Below are positions 34,133 through 42,101 of a DNA stretch of 64,000 nucleotides, piece by piece. The translations under genes were made by a program, and so were the position numbers. The notes under the pieces were generated by a model. That model was not told the origin of the DNA. It searched no databases and saw nothing but the letters and a program-made list of their open reading frames with translations. The DNA comes from Phytomonospora endophytica (GTDB lineage Bacteria; Actinomycetota; Actinomycetes; Mycobacteriales; Micromonosporaceae): assembly GCF_014202425.1 (NCBI RefSeq), contig NZ_JACHGT010000006.1, forward strand, positions 62,001 through 126,000, in the 5' to 3' direction. Position 1 is the stretch's first letter. Every line of letters starts with the position of its first letter.

Positions 34133-34525
34133 TCACACGAGGGGGAGCAGGCCGCGCTCGGCGAAGACCTTCTTGGCGGTGAACATGGCGTTGAGGCCGC
34201 GCGGGAAGCCCGAGTAGACGGCGGCGTGCATGATCGCCTCGACGATCTCGGCGGGCGTGAGGCCGACGTTCAGCGCGGCGTTGACGTGCACCTCCAGCTG
34301 CGGTTCGCACCCGCCCATCGAGGTCAACGACCCGATCGTGACGAGCTGACGATCGCGCGGGGCGAGGCCCGGACGGGAGTAGACGTCGCCGAAGCCGAAC
34401 TCGACGATGTAGCGCCCGAAGTCGGGCGCGATGTCGGCGAGGGAGTCGATGACCTTGTGGCCGCCCTCGCCGTCGATGGCGGAGAGCCGGGCGAGGCCGC
34501 GGGTGAAGCGGTCGTTGTCGGGCAT
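34133..34525 (-). CDS. Carboxymuconolactone decarboxylase family protein
   Basis: ATG 34525 with an upstream AAAGG gives 130 residues. GFGDVYSRPGLAPRDRQLVT, then LEVHVNAALNVGLTPAEIVE and AIMHAAVYSGFPRGLNAMF match PcaC-like decarboxylases, including the conserved His in H-V-N and the second His in M-H-A. Unlike AhpD homologues there is no CxxC redox motif. It could decarboxylate a lactone in aromatic catabolism or be one of the many small stress-related members. Two dyads just upstream indicate repression by an unlinked regulator. Confidence 0.87.
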   Translation of the reverse strand: MPDNDRFTRGLARLSAIDGEGGHKVIDSLADIAPDFGRYIVEFGFGDVYSRPGLAPRDRQLVTIGSLTSMGGCEPQLEVHVNAALNVGLTPAEIVEAIMHAAVYSGFPRGLNAMFTAKKVFAERGLLPLV

Positions 34526-34530
34526 AGGGT

Positions 34531-34600
34531 CCAACCTTTCAGTTGGTGGGAGGGGTTTGACGGTACAGGGTGGGGAGGGGATTACCAACTGAACGGTTGT
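34531..34600. promoter_or_regulatory. Two dyads upstream of the CMD gene
   Basis: CCAAC-N6-GTTGG at 34531-34546 and CCAAC-N6-GTTGT at 34585-34600 share half-sites and flank the likely promoter; the inner halves also form a 10-bp inverted repeat TTCAGTTGGT (34538-34547)/ACCAACTGAA (34584-34593). This looks like a two-site operator. No regulator gene is adjacent. Confidence 0.6.
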
Positions 34601-34983
34601 CAGAAACTGGCGTAAGAAACTGGCGTCAGTGACGGGTGGCAGTGACGGTCGTCAGCGGCGTGCGGCAGGAGCGAGTGGCGGGGGCGAGTGGCGGGACGGG
34701 CGTGTGGATCGCGCGGGCGGGAAGGCGTGTGGATCACGCGGGTGGAGCGGACGGCAGGCGGTTCGCCTGCGTGGACGCGAACCGGGAAGTCCGGCTCGGC
34801 CAGCGCGGACGGCAGCGCCGTTCCCGCGAACCGCGACTTCCGGTTCCGCGCACGCCAGCGGCGGCGTCCGCCCACGCGAGCGGCGGCCCTGGGTTCCGCC
34901 CACACGAGCTGCGGTCCGCCCACGCGAACGGGCGCCGTCGACCGCCTCACGCCAGACTTGACTCGACCACTCCGGAGGTGCCC
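34601..34983. repeat. Degenerate GC-rich short repeats, gene-free
   Basis: No gene is seen. The tract contains several imperfect copies of a motif around CACGCGAGCGGCGGCC (near 34851, 34873, 34900 and 34920), the same motif that recurs in the larger array at 35603-36121. GCGAACGGGCGCCGTCGACC (34924-34943) is nearly repeated at 36177-36195 beyond that array, so related sequence brackets the whole interval. Confidence 0.5.
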
Positions 34984-35280
34984 GTGCCCAACGCCATCAC
35001 CACCCGACGCCGCCGCTTGCGGGCACTCCGCGCGCACGCCTGGTGGATCGGAGTCTGCGCGCTCGCGGGGTTCGCCGCCGGGTGGGGACTCACCGGAGGA
35101 AGCGTCGCCGGGGGCGTCATCGGCGCGGTTGCGAAAGGCGCCCTCTGGACGGGCGTGGTGTTCTTCGCCGCTCGCGAGGAAGCCGAAGACCGTCCTGCGA
35201 AGCGACGGCTCCCCCGCCCGAGCCCGCCGGTCCCGCGCTCGCGCTGGGTCACTGGCCGTCTGCGCCGGTCGCGACGCTGA
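34984..35280 (+). CDS. Small two-helix membrane protein, 98 aa
   Basis: GTG at 34984 with GGAGG at 34974-34978 encodes a basic start (PNAITTRRRRLRALRAHAWW), two hydrophobic segments WWIGVCALAGFAAGWGLTGG and GVIGAVAKGALWTGVVFFAA, and then a basic proline/arginine-rich tail. The tail (PSPPVPRSRWVTGRLRRSRR) is encoded by the first copy of the 89-bp repeat, so the gene has probably lost its original end or been extended by repeat DNA. No family is recognised. Confidence 0.55.
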   Translation: MPNAITTRRRRLRALRAHAWWIGVCALAGFAAGWGLTGGSVAGGVIGAVAKGALWTGVVFFAAREEAEDRPAKRRLPRPSPPVPRSRWVTGRLRRSRR

Positions 35281-35379
35281 TCGGTGGTGTCACAGCGCTC
35301 GCGCAGCCGTGCCCGCCGGTCCCGCGTTCGCCCTGGGTCACTGGCCGTCTGCGCGGGCCGCGATGCTGATCGGCGGCGG
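35222..35379. repeat. Two-copy 89-bp-period direct repeat
   Basis: GCCCGCCGGTCCCGCG... starts at 35222 and again at 35311 and stays alike for about 67 bases, with a handful of substitutions (for example GCGCTGGGTCACTGGCCGTC versus CCCTGGGTCACTGGCCGTC). The first copy encodes the tail of the preceding membrane protein. Confidence 0.8.
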
Positions 35380-35602
35380 CACCGGTCCTAGCGCGGCTTT
35401 TGTGGTCAAGGCTGCTCCGCCTCCGTGCACGCGAGGGGGTATCCGCCCGCCGCACGAACGGTGGTGGCGTTCCGCTGTCCTCGGCCACGTGAGAGGCGGC
35501 GTGCCGCTCTGGGATGCGGCCGGCTGTTCGTCTCCGGGCACGCTGGCCGGGAAATCCGGCACCGTCCACGAGCGGCGGTCTCCGGTTTCCCTCACGTGAG
35601 CG

Positions 35603-36121
35603 GTGGCCCTCGGTTCTGGCTACGCGAGCAGCGGTGTGTCCGGCTCCGCCCCGCCGCACGAGCGGCGGCGTCTGACTCTGCCCACGCCAGCGGCGGCCCC
35701 GAGTGGTGGCCTTCGGTTCTGGCCACGCGAGCTGGTAGTCCGGCGCCGCCCACGGACGGCGCCGCCGGTTCCTGCCCACGCCAGCGGCGGCCCCGAGTGG
35801 TGGCCTTCGGTTCTGGCCACGCGAGCTGGTAGTCCGGCGCCGCCCACGGACGGCGGCCGCCGGTTCCCGCCCACGCCAGCGGCGGCCCCGAGTGGTGGCC
35901 TTCGGTTCTGGCCACGCGAGCTGGTAGTCCGGCGCCGCCCACGGACGGCGCCGCCGGTTCCCGCCCACGCCGGCGGCCCCCGAGTGGTGGCCTTCGGTTC
36001 TGGCCACGCGAGCAGCTGTGTGTCCGGCTCCGCCCCACACGAGCGGCGGCGTCTGACTCTGCCCACGCCAGCGGCGGCCCCGAGCGGTGACCTTCGGCCC
36101 TGCCCACGCGAGCGGCGGCCT
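35603..36121. repeat. Tandem array of about five 94-98-bp GC-rich units
   Basis: The shared element CCCACGCCAGCGGCGGCC begins at 35681, 35775, 35870, 35964 (variant) and 36062, i.e. periods of 94, 95, 94 and 98. Three inner units are nearly identical (CACGCGAGCTGGTAGTCCGG, then CGCCGCCCACGGACGGCG); the outer two share another version (GAGCGGCGGCGTCTGACTCT). The period is not a multiple of three, so no single reading frame is conserved and long open frames here are GC artefacts. Flanking stretches 35380-35602 and 36122-36212 hold decayed copies. Possible roles: structural or regulatory, unknown. Confidence 0.9.
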
Positions 36122-36212
36122 CCGGTTCCCCACCCACACCCCCCACCCCACACACCGACGGCGGCGCCCGCCCCCGCGAACGCCGCCGTCGACCGCCTAA
36201 CTCACCCATCGC

Positions 36213-37496
36213 TCACTCCCCGAGGAACGCCCCCAGGGCCGCCGCGAGCATCCAGGCGTCGTCGGCGCCGGCCAGTTCGCGGGCCGAGTGCATCGACAGC
36301 GCGGCCACGCCCACGTCGACCGTCGTGATGCCCAGGCGGGCGGCCGTGATCGGGCCGATCGTCGTCCCGCACGGCATCGCGTTGTTCGACACGAACACCT
36401 GCCACGGCACACCCGCGCGCTCGCAGGCCGCCGCGAAGATCCCGCGACCGCCACCGTCGGTGGAGTAACGCTGGTTCACGTTCACCTTGAGCATCGGCCC
36501 GCCGTTGGGCATCGGGTGGTGCCCGGGCTCGTGCTTCTCGCTGTAGTTCGGGTGCACGGCGTGCCCCATGTCGGCCGAGACGCACACGGTCGCGGCGTAG
36601 GCGCGCGCACGGTCCTCGTGCGAGCCCCCGCGCGAGTAGACGAGCCGGTCGAGGACGTTCGCGAGCAGCGGACCGCCCGCGCCCGTGTCGCTCTCCGACC
36701 CGACCTCCTCGTGGTCGAAGGCGGCCAGCACCGGAATCCGCGACGGCGAACCCTGCGCGGCCGCGATCAGCGCGGCCGCGCCCGCGTGCACGCTGAGCAG
36801 GTTGTCGAGCCGGGACGCGGCGAGCAGCTCCTCGTCGCGGCCGAGGTAGGCCGGCGCCTGCACGTCGAAGGCCATCAGGTCCCAGCCGACCACCGAAGCG
36901 GCGTCGACACCGGTCTCCTTGGCGACGAAGTCGATGACGCCGTCCCCGTCGAGCTCACCGATACCCCAGATCGGCGTCAGGTGCTGTTGCGGATCGAGGA
37001 CGAGACTCTGGTTGACCTCGCGGTTGAGGTGGATCGCCAGCTGAGGCACCCGCAGCAGCGGCCGGTCGACGTGCGCCAGCACCTGCGAACCGTCGGCGAG
37101 CGTCAACCGCCCGGCGAGACCCAGATCACGGTCCAGCCACGTGTGCCGCGGCACACCCCCGTAGACCTCGACGGCGATCTGGCGCCACCCGGCGCGACCG
37201 GTGTCCGGGTACGGCTTCAGCCGCAGGTTCGGCGAGTCGGTGTGCGCGCCCACGACATGGAACGGCGTCGACGCGCCCGCGCCTTCCGGCACGTACCAGG
37301 CGATCAGCGCGCCCCCGCGGATCAGGTAGCGCCCGCCGGGCGCCGCTTCCCACGCCGCGGTCTCCTCGACGGCCGTGAAACCGGCGCGCTCCAGCCGGGC
37401 CGCCGCCGCGCGAACGGCGTGGTACGGCGTTGGGCTGGCCGTCACATAGTCGATGAGGTCGTCGGTGTGCGTTCGGTCGAAAGCTACGGTGCTCAC
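36213..37496 (-). CDS. apeB: M18 family aminopeptidase (aspartyl aminopeptidase type)
   Basis: GTG at 37496 gives 427 residues. The di-zinc site is visible: HVVGAHTDSPNLRLKPYP (His of the first metal motif), LAAFDHEEVGSESDTGAGGP (Asp-His-Glu-Glu), VSADMGHAVHPNYSEKHEPG and the final TTIGPITAARLGITTVDVGV and ALSMHSARELAGADDAWMLA. It is a cytoplasmic aminopeptidase removing N-terminal acidic or other residues from peptides. The gene is not in an operon. The repeat array lies immediately beyond its 3' end. The family call is firm; substrate preference is by analogy. Confidence 0.93.
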   Translation of the reverse strand: MSTVAFDRTHTDDLIDYVTASPTPYHAVRAAAARLERAGFTAVEETAAWEAAPGGRYLIRGGALIAWYVPEGAGASTPFHVVGAHTDSPNLRLKPYPDTGRAGWRQIAVEVYGGVPRHTWLDRDLGLAGRLTLADGSQVLAHVDRPLLRVPQLAIHLNREVNQSLVLDPQQHLTPIWGIGELDGDGVIDFVAKETGVDAASVVGWDLMAFDVQAPAYLGRDEELLAASRLDNLLSVHAGAAALIAAAQGSPSRIPVLAAFDHEEVGSESDTGAGGPLLANVLDRLVYSRGGSHEDRARAYAATVCVSADMGHAVHPNYSEKHEPGHHPMPNGGPMLKVNVNQRYSTDGGGRGIFAAACERAGVPWQVFVSNNAMPCGTTIGPITAARLGITTVDVGVAALSMHSARELAGADDAWMLAAALGAFLGE

Positions 37497-37658
37497 GGTG
37501 CTCCGATGGCGATAGTTCGGCAGAGGTCTCCGGCGCCGAGCCTAACTCCGGACGGGTTCCAGACGCGGCCGGTGAGCGCGTTTTGAGACGCACACCGCCC
37601 GACATCGGCGCCGTAATACGCGGTACCTTCACCTGCACGAGTCTTACGGGAGGAAATC

Positions 37659-38486
37659 GTGCTTGAGTACTGGCGTGCGGTCAGGGACATGGAGTACGTC
37701 GTGCCCACCGATCGCCCCCTCGACGAGCTCATCGAAGAGCTGACCGGCGCACTCACCTCTCCCCAAGCCGAACTGCGCGACGAGCTCGCCTACTCGACGC
37801 TGGTCACGTGGGTCCTCAACGGGACCCTCGACGACCGGCTCACCGACCTCGCCACCCGCATGACGAAGTTGCTCGAACACGAGGCCGTCCAGGCCCGGAC
37901 CTTCGCGACGCTGATCCTGGCCGCCGTCGTCGAACGCGACAGTGCCGCCGACCTCTGCGACGTCGCCGACGTGCGCGACTGGCGGGACGCGTTCGTCACC
38001 TGGTACACCGGCGAACGAGACCTGCGCGGCTGGGACCCGAAGCTCGGCTGGCTGCACGCCGTCGCGCACGGTGCCGACACCCTCGGCGCCTTCGGCTGCT
38101 CCCCGCGGTTGAGCGCCGAGGAGGCCGCCGAGTTGCTCGCGGTCGCCGCGGTCCGGCTCGTGACACCCAACGACTACCTCTTCGCGCAGCAGGAGGACGA
38201 CCGGCTGGCCCTGGCCGTCGCGCTGATCCTGTGCCGCCGCGACCTGGGGGAGGAGCAGTCGGTGGCGTGGCTCAGCGTCATCGACGGCTACTTCGCCACG
38301 GGGGAGCCGGGTCCCGTGCCGGTGCCGGCGTCGAACACGATGCGGACGCTGCATTCCCTTTACCTGCACGCCGACCTGGGTGTGCACTACGAGAACCTCA
38401 CGCGCGACCTCGCGCACTCGGAGGCGGTGCGGAAGGCGATCGCGTCGTTGCTGGGGAAGGTCTGGCCTTCGCTGCCTACCGGCTGA
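37659..38486 (+). CDS. DUF2785 family protein
   Basis: GTG at 37659, preceded by GGGAGGAAAT, encodes 275 residues. The conserved segments RLTDLATRMTKLLEHEAVQA, WDPKLGWLHAVAHGADTLGA and NDYLFAQQEDDRLALAVALI resemble the DUF2785 family as I recall it, a mostly helical cytoplasmic protein group of unknown function. The central HAVAHGAD and the following acidic residues could bind metal, but that is speculation. Its 3' end overlaps the kinase-like gene by 11 bases on the other strand. Confidence 0.75.
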   Translation: MLEYWRAVRDMEYVVPTDRPLDELIEELTGALTSPQAELRDELAYSTLVTWVLNGTLDDRLTDLATRMTKLLEHEAVQARTFATLILAAVVERDSAADLCDVADVRDWRDAFVTWYTGERDLRGWDPKLGWLHAVAHGADTLGAFGCSPRLSAEEAAELLAVAAVRLVTPNDYLFAQQEDDRLALAVALILCRRDLGEEQSVAWLSVIDGYFATGEPGPVPVPASNTMRTLHSLYLHADLGVHYENLTRDLAHSEAVRKAIASLLGKVWPSLPTG

Positions 38487-39147
38487 GCGTCGGGGCGGCG
38501 ATCCCGCGATCGGCCAGTTCGCACCGAACCCGGTCGAAGACCTGTCCGGCCGTGAGCCCACCGACGTCGACGTCGACGACGTCCCAGGCGGTCCGCGCGA
38601 GAAGTCGCCGCGTCAGCACGGCCTCCCCGCGCAGATGGGCGGCGGCCGACGCCAGGTCGTGTACCTCGCTGGTCCCCGGCTGCCGCGCGAGTTTGCCCGT
38701 GTACCAGTCGATCCAGCCGTCGTCCTCGCGTCCGACGGCCCGGCGGAGGGCGACCTCGGGGTCGTCGGAGAGGTAGACCACGACGACATCGGCGGGCCGG
38801 ACGGCCTTGGCGAGTTCGCCGACGAATCCGGTCAGCGCCTCCTCGTCGTGCCCCCACGCCACAAGGGACGGAATGAACGGGACGAGGGCGTCGGCGACGA
38901 GGTACTTCCGTTGGGCCGCGAGCGATTCGCCGATGTAGGCGCGGGTGCAGGCGATCAGCGTGGCCGGTCGTACCGCACCGGTTCCCTCGGCGAACTCCTC
39001 GGCGACGGCACGGAACACGGGCCGCGTGAGGACGTGCTCCTCCTCGAAGTGGTCGGTGCCCGGCCCGAGCCAGGAGGCCAGAGCGCGGCACACCGTCGAC
39101 TTGCCGACGCCCGGGCCGCCGCCGATGACGGCGATAAGCGTCGTCAC
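38476..39147 (-). CDS. P-loop NTPase/kinase-like protein
   Basis: GTG at 39147 overlaps the stop of the DUF2332 gene (GTGA). 223 residues; TLIAVIGGGPGVGKSTVCRA is a Walker A motif (GGPGVGKST), followed by FIPSLVAWGHDEEALTGFVG and VVVVYLSDDPEVALRRAVGR with lid-like arginines, and a C-terminal DVVDVDVGGLTAGQV. The organisation resembles small-molecule or deoxynucleoside kinases of the adenylate-kinase-like class. Substrate unknown. It is translationally coupled to the DUF2332 gene, suggesting a joint job. Confidence 0.8.
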   Translation of the reverse strand: MTTLIAVIGGGPGVGKSTVCRALASWLGPGTDHFEEEHVLTRPVFRAVAEEFAEGTGAVRPATLIACTRAYIGESLAAQRKYLVADALVPFIPSLVAWGHDEEALTGFVGELAKAVRPADVVVVYLSDDPEVALRRAVGREDDGWIDWYTGKLARQPGTSEVHDLASAAAHLRGEAVLTRRLLARTAWDVVDVDVGGLTAGQVFDRVRCELADRGIAAPTLSR

Positions 39148-40097
39148 AGCCACTTCACCGACTGCCCATGGGATCCGGCGATCGCGACGGCCCGCCCGTC
39201 GAGGGCGACGACCTGCGGTTCCGGGCCGTTCGCCGGTGCCGTGACGGGTACGGCGTGCGAAGGGAAGACCTCGGCGTCCTCGTTGGAGATCCAGTGCCCT
39301 GGAAGGGATCTGGCGAGCCCGGCGAAGTTCTCGCGGTCGGCCGGGTCGAGGACGTAGCCGAGCACCGAGGTGTGGAAGACGACGAGCGTCGCGTCGGCCG
39401 GGGCCTGCGCGGCGAGGGCGGGCAGGTCGGTGAGGAGGTCGCCCCGGACGAGCCGGGGCGGGTCCCGGCGGGTGAGTTCGGCGGCGGCGTGGAGGCGGGC
39501 GCGCCGGTGCTCCTGTTCGGGCCAGACGAGGGCGCTGAGCCAGCGCAGGACGTCGTCGTCGGTGATGTCGAGGGGGTTGAGGTCGAGACCCGCGCGCCAG
39601 ACGACGTGGGGCACGCGGTCGGGGACGGGCACGTCGCCTTCGGGCGCGCATTCGAGGAGGACGGGGCTGGCGGGGTCGCCGACGGTCCGGCCGCCGTAGC
39701 GGTAGCGGTACCGGTCGGGGTACAGGCACAGGCCGGCCGAGGCGCCGACCTCCAGTAGCGCCAGGGGTTGCGGGAGCGCGGCGAGGATGGGCAGGATCGG
39801 CGCGCAGCGGCCGGCCTCGTTGGTCTGGGTGCGTCGCGCGAGCATCTGGGCGGCGACTTCGTCCCAGTGCCACATGAGCCAGTCGTGGAACTCCTCGGGC
39901 GTGCGGGTGGGGCCGCCGAGATAGCGGGTGGCGGCGAACAGCAGGTTCGGCTGCCGCTTGGGTTCGGGGAGTTCGTCGAGCAGGGCGAGCAGCCGGGCGT
40001 CGTCGGCGACGAAGTGCGCCAGGCGTTCGTAGCTGCGCGACATGCCGCGCAGCTGGCGGGTGGCGAACGAGCGGTACCAGTCGGCGGTGATGCTCAT
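39144..40097 (-). CDS. DUF2332 family protein
   Basis: Encodes 317 residues from ATG 40097, beginning MSITADWYRSFATRQLRGMS. The region PQPLALLEVGASAGLCLYPD followed by YRYRYGGRTVGDPASPVLLE and a later TLVVFHTSVLGYVLDPADRE matches the DUF2332 group, whose E-V-G-A-S-A-G-L loop looks like a methyltransferase SAM-binding motif I. A methyltransferase-like fold is therefore plausible, not shown. It is co-translated with the P-loop gene that follows it. Confidence 0.85.
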   Translation of the reverse strand: MSITADWYRSFATRQLRGMSRSYERLAHFVADDARLLALLDELPEPKRQPNLLFAATRYLGGPTRTPEEFHDWLMWHWDEVAAQMLARRTQTNEAGRCAPILPILAALPQPLALLEVGASAGLCLYPDRYRYRYGGRTVGDPASPVLLECAPEGDVPVPDRVPHVVWRAGLDLNPLDITDDDVLRWLSALVWPEQEHRRARLHAAAELTRRDPPRLVRGDLLTDLPALAAQAPADATLVVFHTSVLGYVLDPADRENFAGLARSLPGHWISNEDAEVFPSHAVPVTAPANGPEPQVVALDGRAVAIAGSHGQSVKWL

Positions 40098-40154
40098 CGA
40101 GCGAGTGTGCCTCGCGGATCTCGCGTCGGCGACTTCGCGGGGGCGGGCGAGGAA

Positions 40155-40184
40155 AGACCCCCGCGCCGCCCGGCGCGGGGGTCT
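40155..40184. terminator. Terminator of the cellulase gene
   Basis: Perfect 14-bp inverted repeat AGACCCCCGCGCCG (40155-40168) and CGGCGCGGGGGTCT (40171-40184), 30 bases after the cellulase stop and before the DUF2332 start on the same strand. Confidence 0.8.
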
Positions 40185-40213
40185 GCCCCAGAAGGCCTTT
40201 GTGTTCGCCGTCC

Positions 40214-41674
40214 CTAGATCCCGCTCCAGTTGCCGGAGATCAGCGCCAGCGCGAACCGTTCCACGAAGTCGCCCGCGCGCGGGTCGTTGTGGCCGGCGTG
40301 GGTGCATTCGCCGTCGGAGTCGCCGGGGAACTTGACCCACAGGAAGTACTCGGCGCCGCCGGTACCGGCCTGCGAGGTCACGCCGAGCTTCGAGCCGCGC
40401 GAGTTGCACCAGTCGCCGTCGGTGTTCTGCGTGCCGTTGCGGCTGGTGTCGACGACCCACTTCTTCGACGTGGGCAGGAGGTTGTTGACGGCGGCGGCGT
40501 AGGTGTTGGACGCGCCGGTCGCCTTGTAGTTCGAGACGTTGACGGAGAAGCCGCGCACGTTGGCGATACCGGACTGCTGGAGTTCGGCGGCCATGTCGGC
40601 CTCCGGGAGCCAGCCGGCGTTGCCGGCGTCGAGGTAGCTCCACGCGCCCGGGGCCTTCGACTTGAGCTGCTCGGTGGCGTAGGTGAGCAGGTGCCTGCGG
40701 GTCGCGAGGTTGGCGGGCGTCATCTCATCGCAGTCGATGGCCTGCGCGACGGCGTCGGGCTCGATGATCACGATCGCCTTGCGGGAGCCGATTCCGGCCG
40801 CGAAACCGCGGATCCAGGCCTCGTACTCGCCGGCCGTCTCGGGGCCGCCCTCGGAGTAGCCGCCGCAGTCGCGGCCGTAGATGTTGTAGGCCGCGAGGAT
40901 CGGGGTCTTACCGGCGGTGGCCGCGGCGGTCACGTAGTCGTCCACCGACTCCTCGATCGCGCCCTCGGTCTCGCCGCTCCACGAGCCGAACCACTTCGCG
41001 CCGGCCTTGGAGGCGATGTTGGCCTCGATGGTCGCCTTGTCGGGATCGTTGGGGTTGAGCCCGATCCACTTGTAGGCGTTGTTCTCGGGGTCCACATAGA
41101 ACTCGCCCGCGGGCTGTGTCGCGGTCTCGGTGGTCAGCGAGATGTTGTCCAGGCTGAAGGTGTAGGCCCCGTTCCTGCCCAGCTGGAAACCGACCTGCCC
41201 GGCGGTGGTGGAGATGTTCGACGTGAACGTGTAGCTGAACCGCTTCGAGGTCGTGGTCAGCGCGATCTCCTTGTCGTGGGGCGCGGTGTACGGGGCGACG
41301 TTGAGCTGCACCGTCGAGCGGACGGTCACGGCCTTGGACGCCTTGGCGTCGAAGGAGATCGTGTAGCTCTTGCCGTTCTCCAGCTTGAGCCCGTCCTGCC
41401 CCATGGGGGCGTCCCAGTAGTTCGCGGGCGTCCCGGTGACGTTGACGTTGAGCACGCCACCGCCGACCGCCATGGTCGTGTTCGGTCCGTTCCACCAGCC
41501 GGTCGTTCCGTTGCTGAAGCCGCCGTTGGTGACCAGCTCGGTGACCGCGGCGGCGCCGACGCCGGCGGGCGCGCCGCCGGGCTCCTCGGCGCCGGCCGTG
41601 GCGTTGACGACCACGGGAACGCCGACGGCGAGGACGGCCAGGCCGATGATGCCGTATCGCAGGGGTTTCTTCAT
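40214..41674 (-). CDS. Secreted GH6 cellulase with N-terminal carbohydrate-binding module
   Basis: 486 residues. A signal peptide (MKKPLRYGIIGLAVLAVGVP to about residue 30) precedes a beta-sandwich module (ELVTNGGFSNGTTGWWNGPN ... GQVGFQLGRNGAYTFSLDNI, CBM4/9-like) and a GH6 catalytic domain with AAYNIYGRDCGGYSEGG (loop containing the first catalytic Asp), AIVIIEPDAVAQAI, AWSYLDAGNAGWL, KWVVDTSRNGTQNTDGDWC and LWVKFPGDSDGECTHAGHND. The fold is that of endoglucanases/cellobiohydrolases cleaving beta-1,4-glucan with inversion. It is monocistronic, with a promoter and a CebR-like box upstream, so it should be induced by cellobiose or cellotriose. Confidence 0.93.
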   Translation of the reverse strand: MKKPLRYGIIGLAVLAVGVPVVVNATAGAEEPGGAPAGVGAAAVTELVTNGGFSNGTTGWWNGPNTTMAVGGGVLNVNVTGTPANYWDAPMGQDGLKLENGKSYTISFDAKASKAVTVRSTVQLNVAPYTAPHDKEIALTTTSKRFSYTFTSNISTTAGQVGFQLGRNGAYTFSLDNISLTTETATQPAGEFYVDPENNAYKWIGLNPNDPDKATIEANIASKAGAKWFGSWSGETEGAIEESVDDYVTAAATAGKTPILAAYNIYGRDCGGYSEGGPETAGEYEAWIRGFAAGIGSRKAIVIIEPDAVAQAIDCDEMTPANLATRRHLLTYATEQLKSKAPGAWSYLDAGNAGWLPEADMAAELQQSGIANVRGFSVNVSNYKATGASNTYAAAVNNLLPTSKKWVVDTSRNGTQNTDGDWCNSRGSKLGVTSQAGTGGAEYFLWVKFPGDSDGECTHAGHNDPRAGDFVERFALALISGNWSGI

Positions 41675-41719
41675 GGTTGACCCGTTCTTGTCGCGGGTGG
41701 GGGTTTGCGAACGCGGCCC

Positions 41720-41764
41720 AAGTTAGCGAACTTGATCGCCGGTGTCTACATGGGAGCGATTCCA
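41720..41764 (-). promoter_or_regulatory. Cellulase promoter with CebR-like operator
   Basis: TAGACA (minus strand 41748-41743), a 17-base spacer and TAACTT (41725-41720) form a sigma-70-like promoter 46 bases before the GH6 start. Next to the -35 lies TGGGAGCGATTCCA (41751-41764), which matches the known CebR consensus TGGGAGCGCTCCCA at 12 of 14 positions. CebR is a LacI-type repressor of cellulase and cellobiose-uptake genes in actinomycetes; its gene is not in this window. Confidence 0.8.
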
Positions 41765-41841
41765 TCGCAGGTGGCGGGGGTGATGTGACCGCTCACGCAA
41801 AACCCTCGCGCCGGAGTGGATCAGTCCGCTACCCTGGGCGC

Positions 41842-41874
41842 ATGGGAACGATAGGCCTGTTGATCTACTCCTAA
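41842..41874 (+). CDS. Leader peptide of the ABC-F gene (10 aa)
   Basis: ATG at 41842 encodes MGTIGLLIYS and stops at TAA 41872-41874. A -10-like TACCCT (41830-41835) ends 6 bases before the ATG, so the mRNA would be leaderless and translated first. A hairpin AAGAGT-CGTGA-ACTCTT (41873-41889) begins at the stop codon. This is the layout of ribosome-stalling leaders before antibiotic resistance genes. Confidence 0.6.
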   Translation: MGTIGLLIYS

Positions 41875-42039
41875 GAGTCGTGAACTCTTGAGGAGCGCAC
41901 CGCCGTACGCGTGAGGCGTCGGCCGCATCGTCGTACTCGACGCTGCCGCCAGACCCCCGTACCCGGTTTTTCCCAAGCCGCTTCTTTGTGTCGCAGTCAC
42001 CGCCTCGCCGGTGAGATCCACGCATTTCTCAAGCGGCTT
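41873..42039 (+). promoter_or_regulatory. Attenuator-like leader region before the ABC-F gene
   Basis: Between the leader peptide and the TTG start of the ABC-F gene are several inverted repeats: AAGAGT (41873-41878)/ACTCTT (41884-41889); GCGTCG/CGACGC around 41917-41943; and AAGCCGCTT (41975-41983)/AAGCGGCTT (42031-42039). A T-run (GGTTTTTCCC near 41966) follows the second. These could form alternative terminator and antiterminator structures. Confidence 0.5.
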
Positions 42040-42101
42040 CGCCGTGCGCACCGTCTCGTGCAGACGCTGCCGCTCCACGGTCGATCCAACCGGAGGTCAC
42101 C

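Noticed and set aside
35592-36328. Long frames in the repeat array giving repetitive glycine/proline/arginine peptides
   Set aside because: The DNA period (94-98 bp) is not a multiple of three, so the frames change between units and no protein repeat is maintained.
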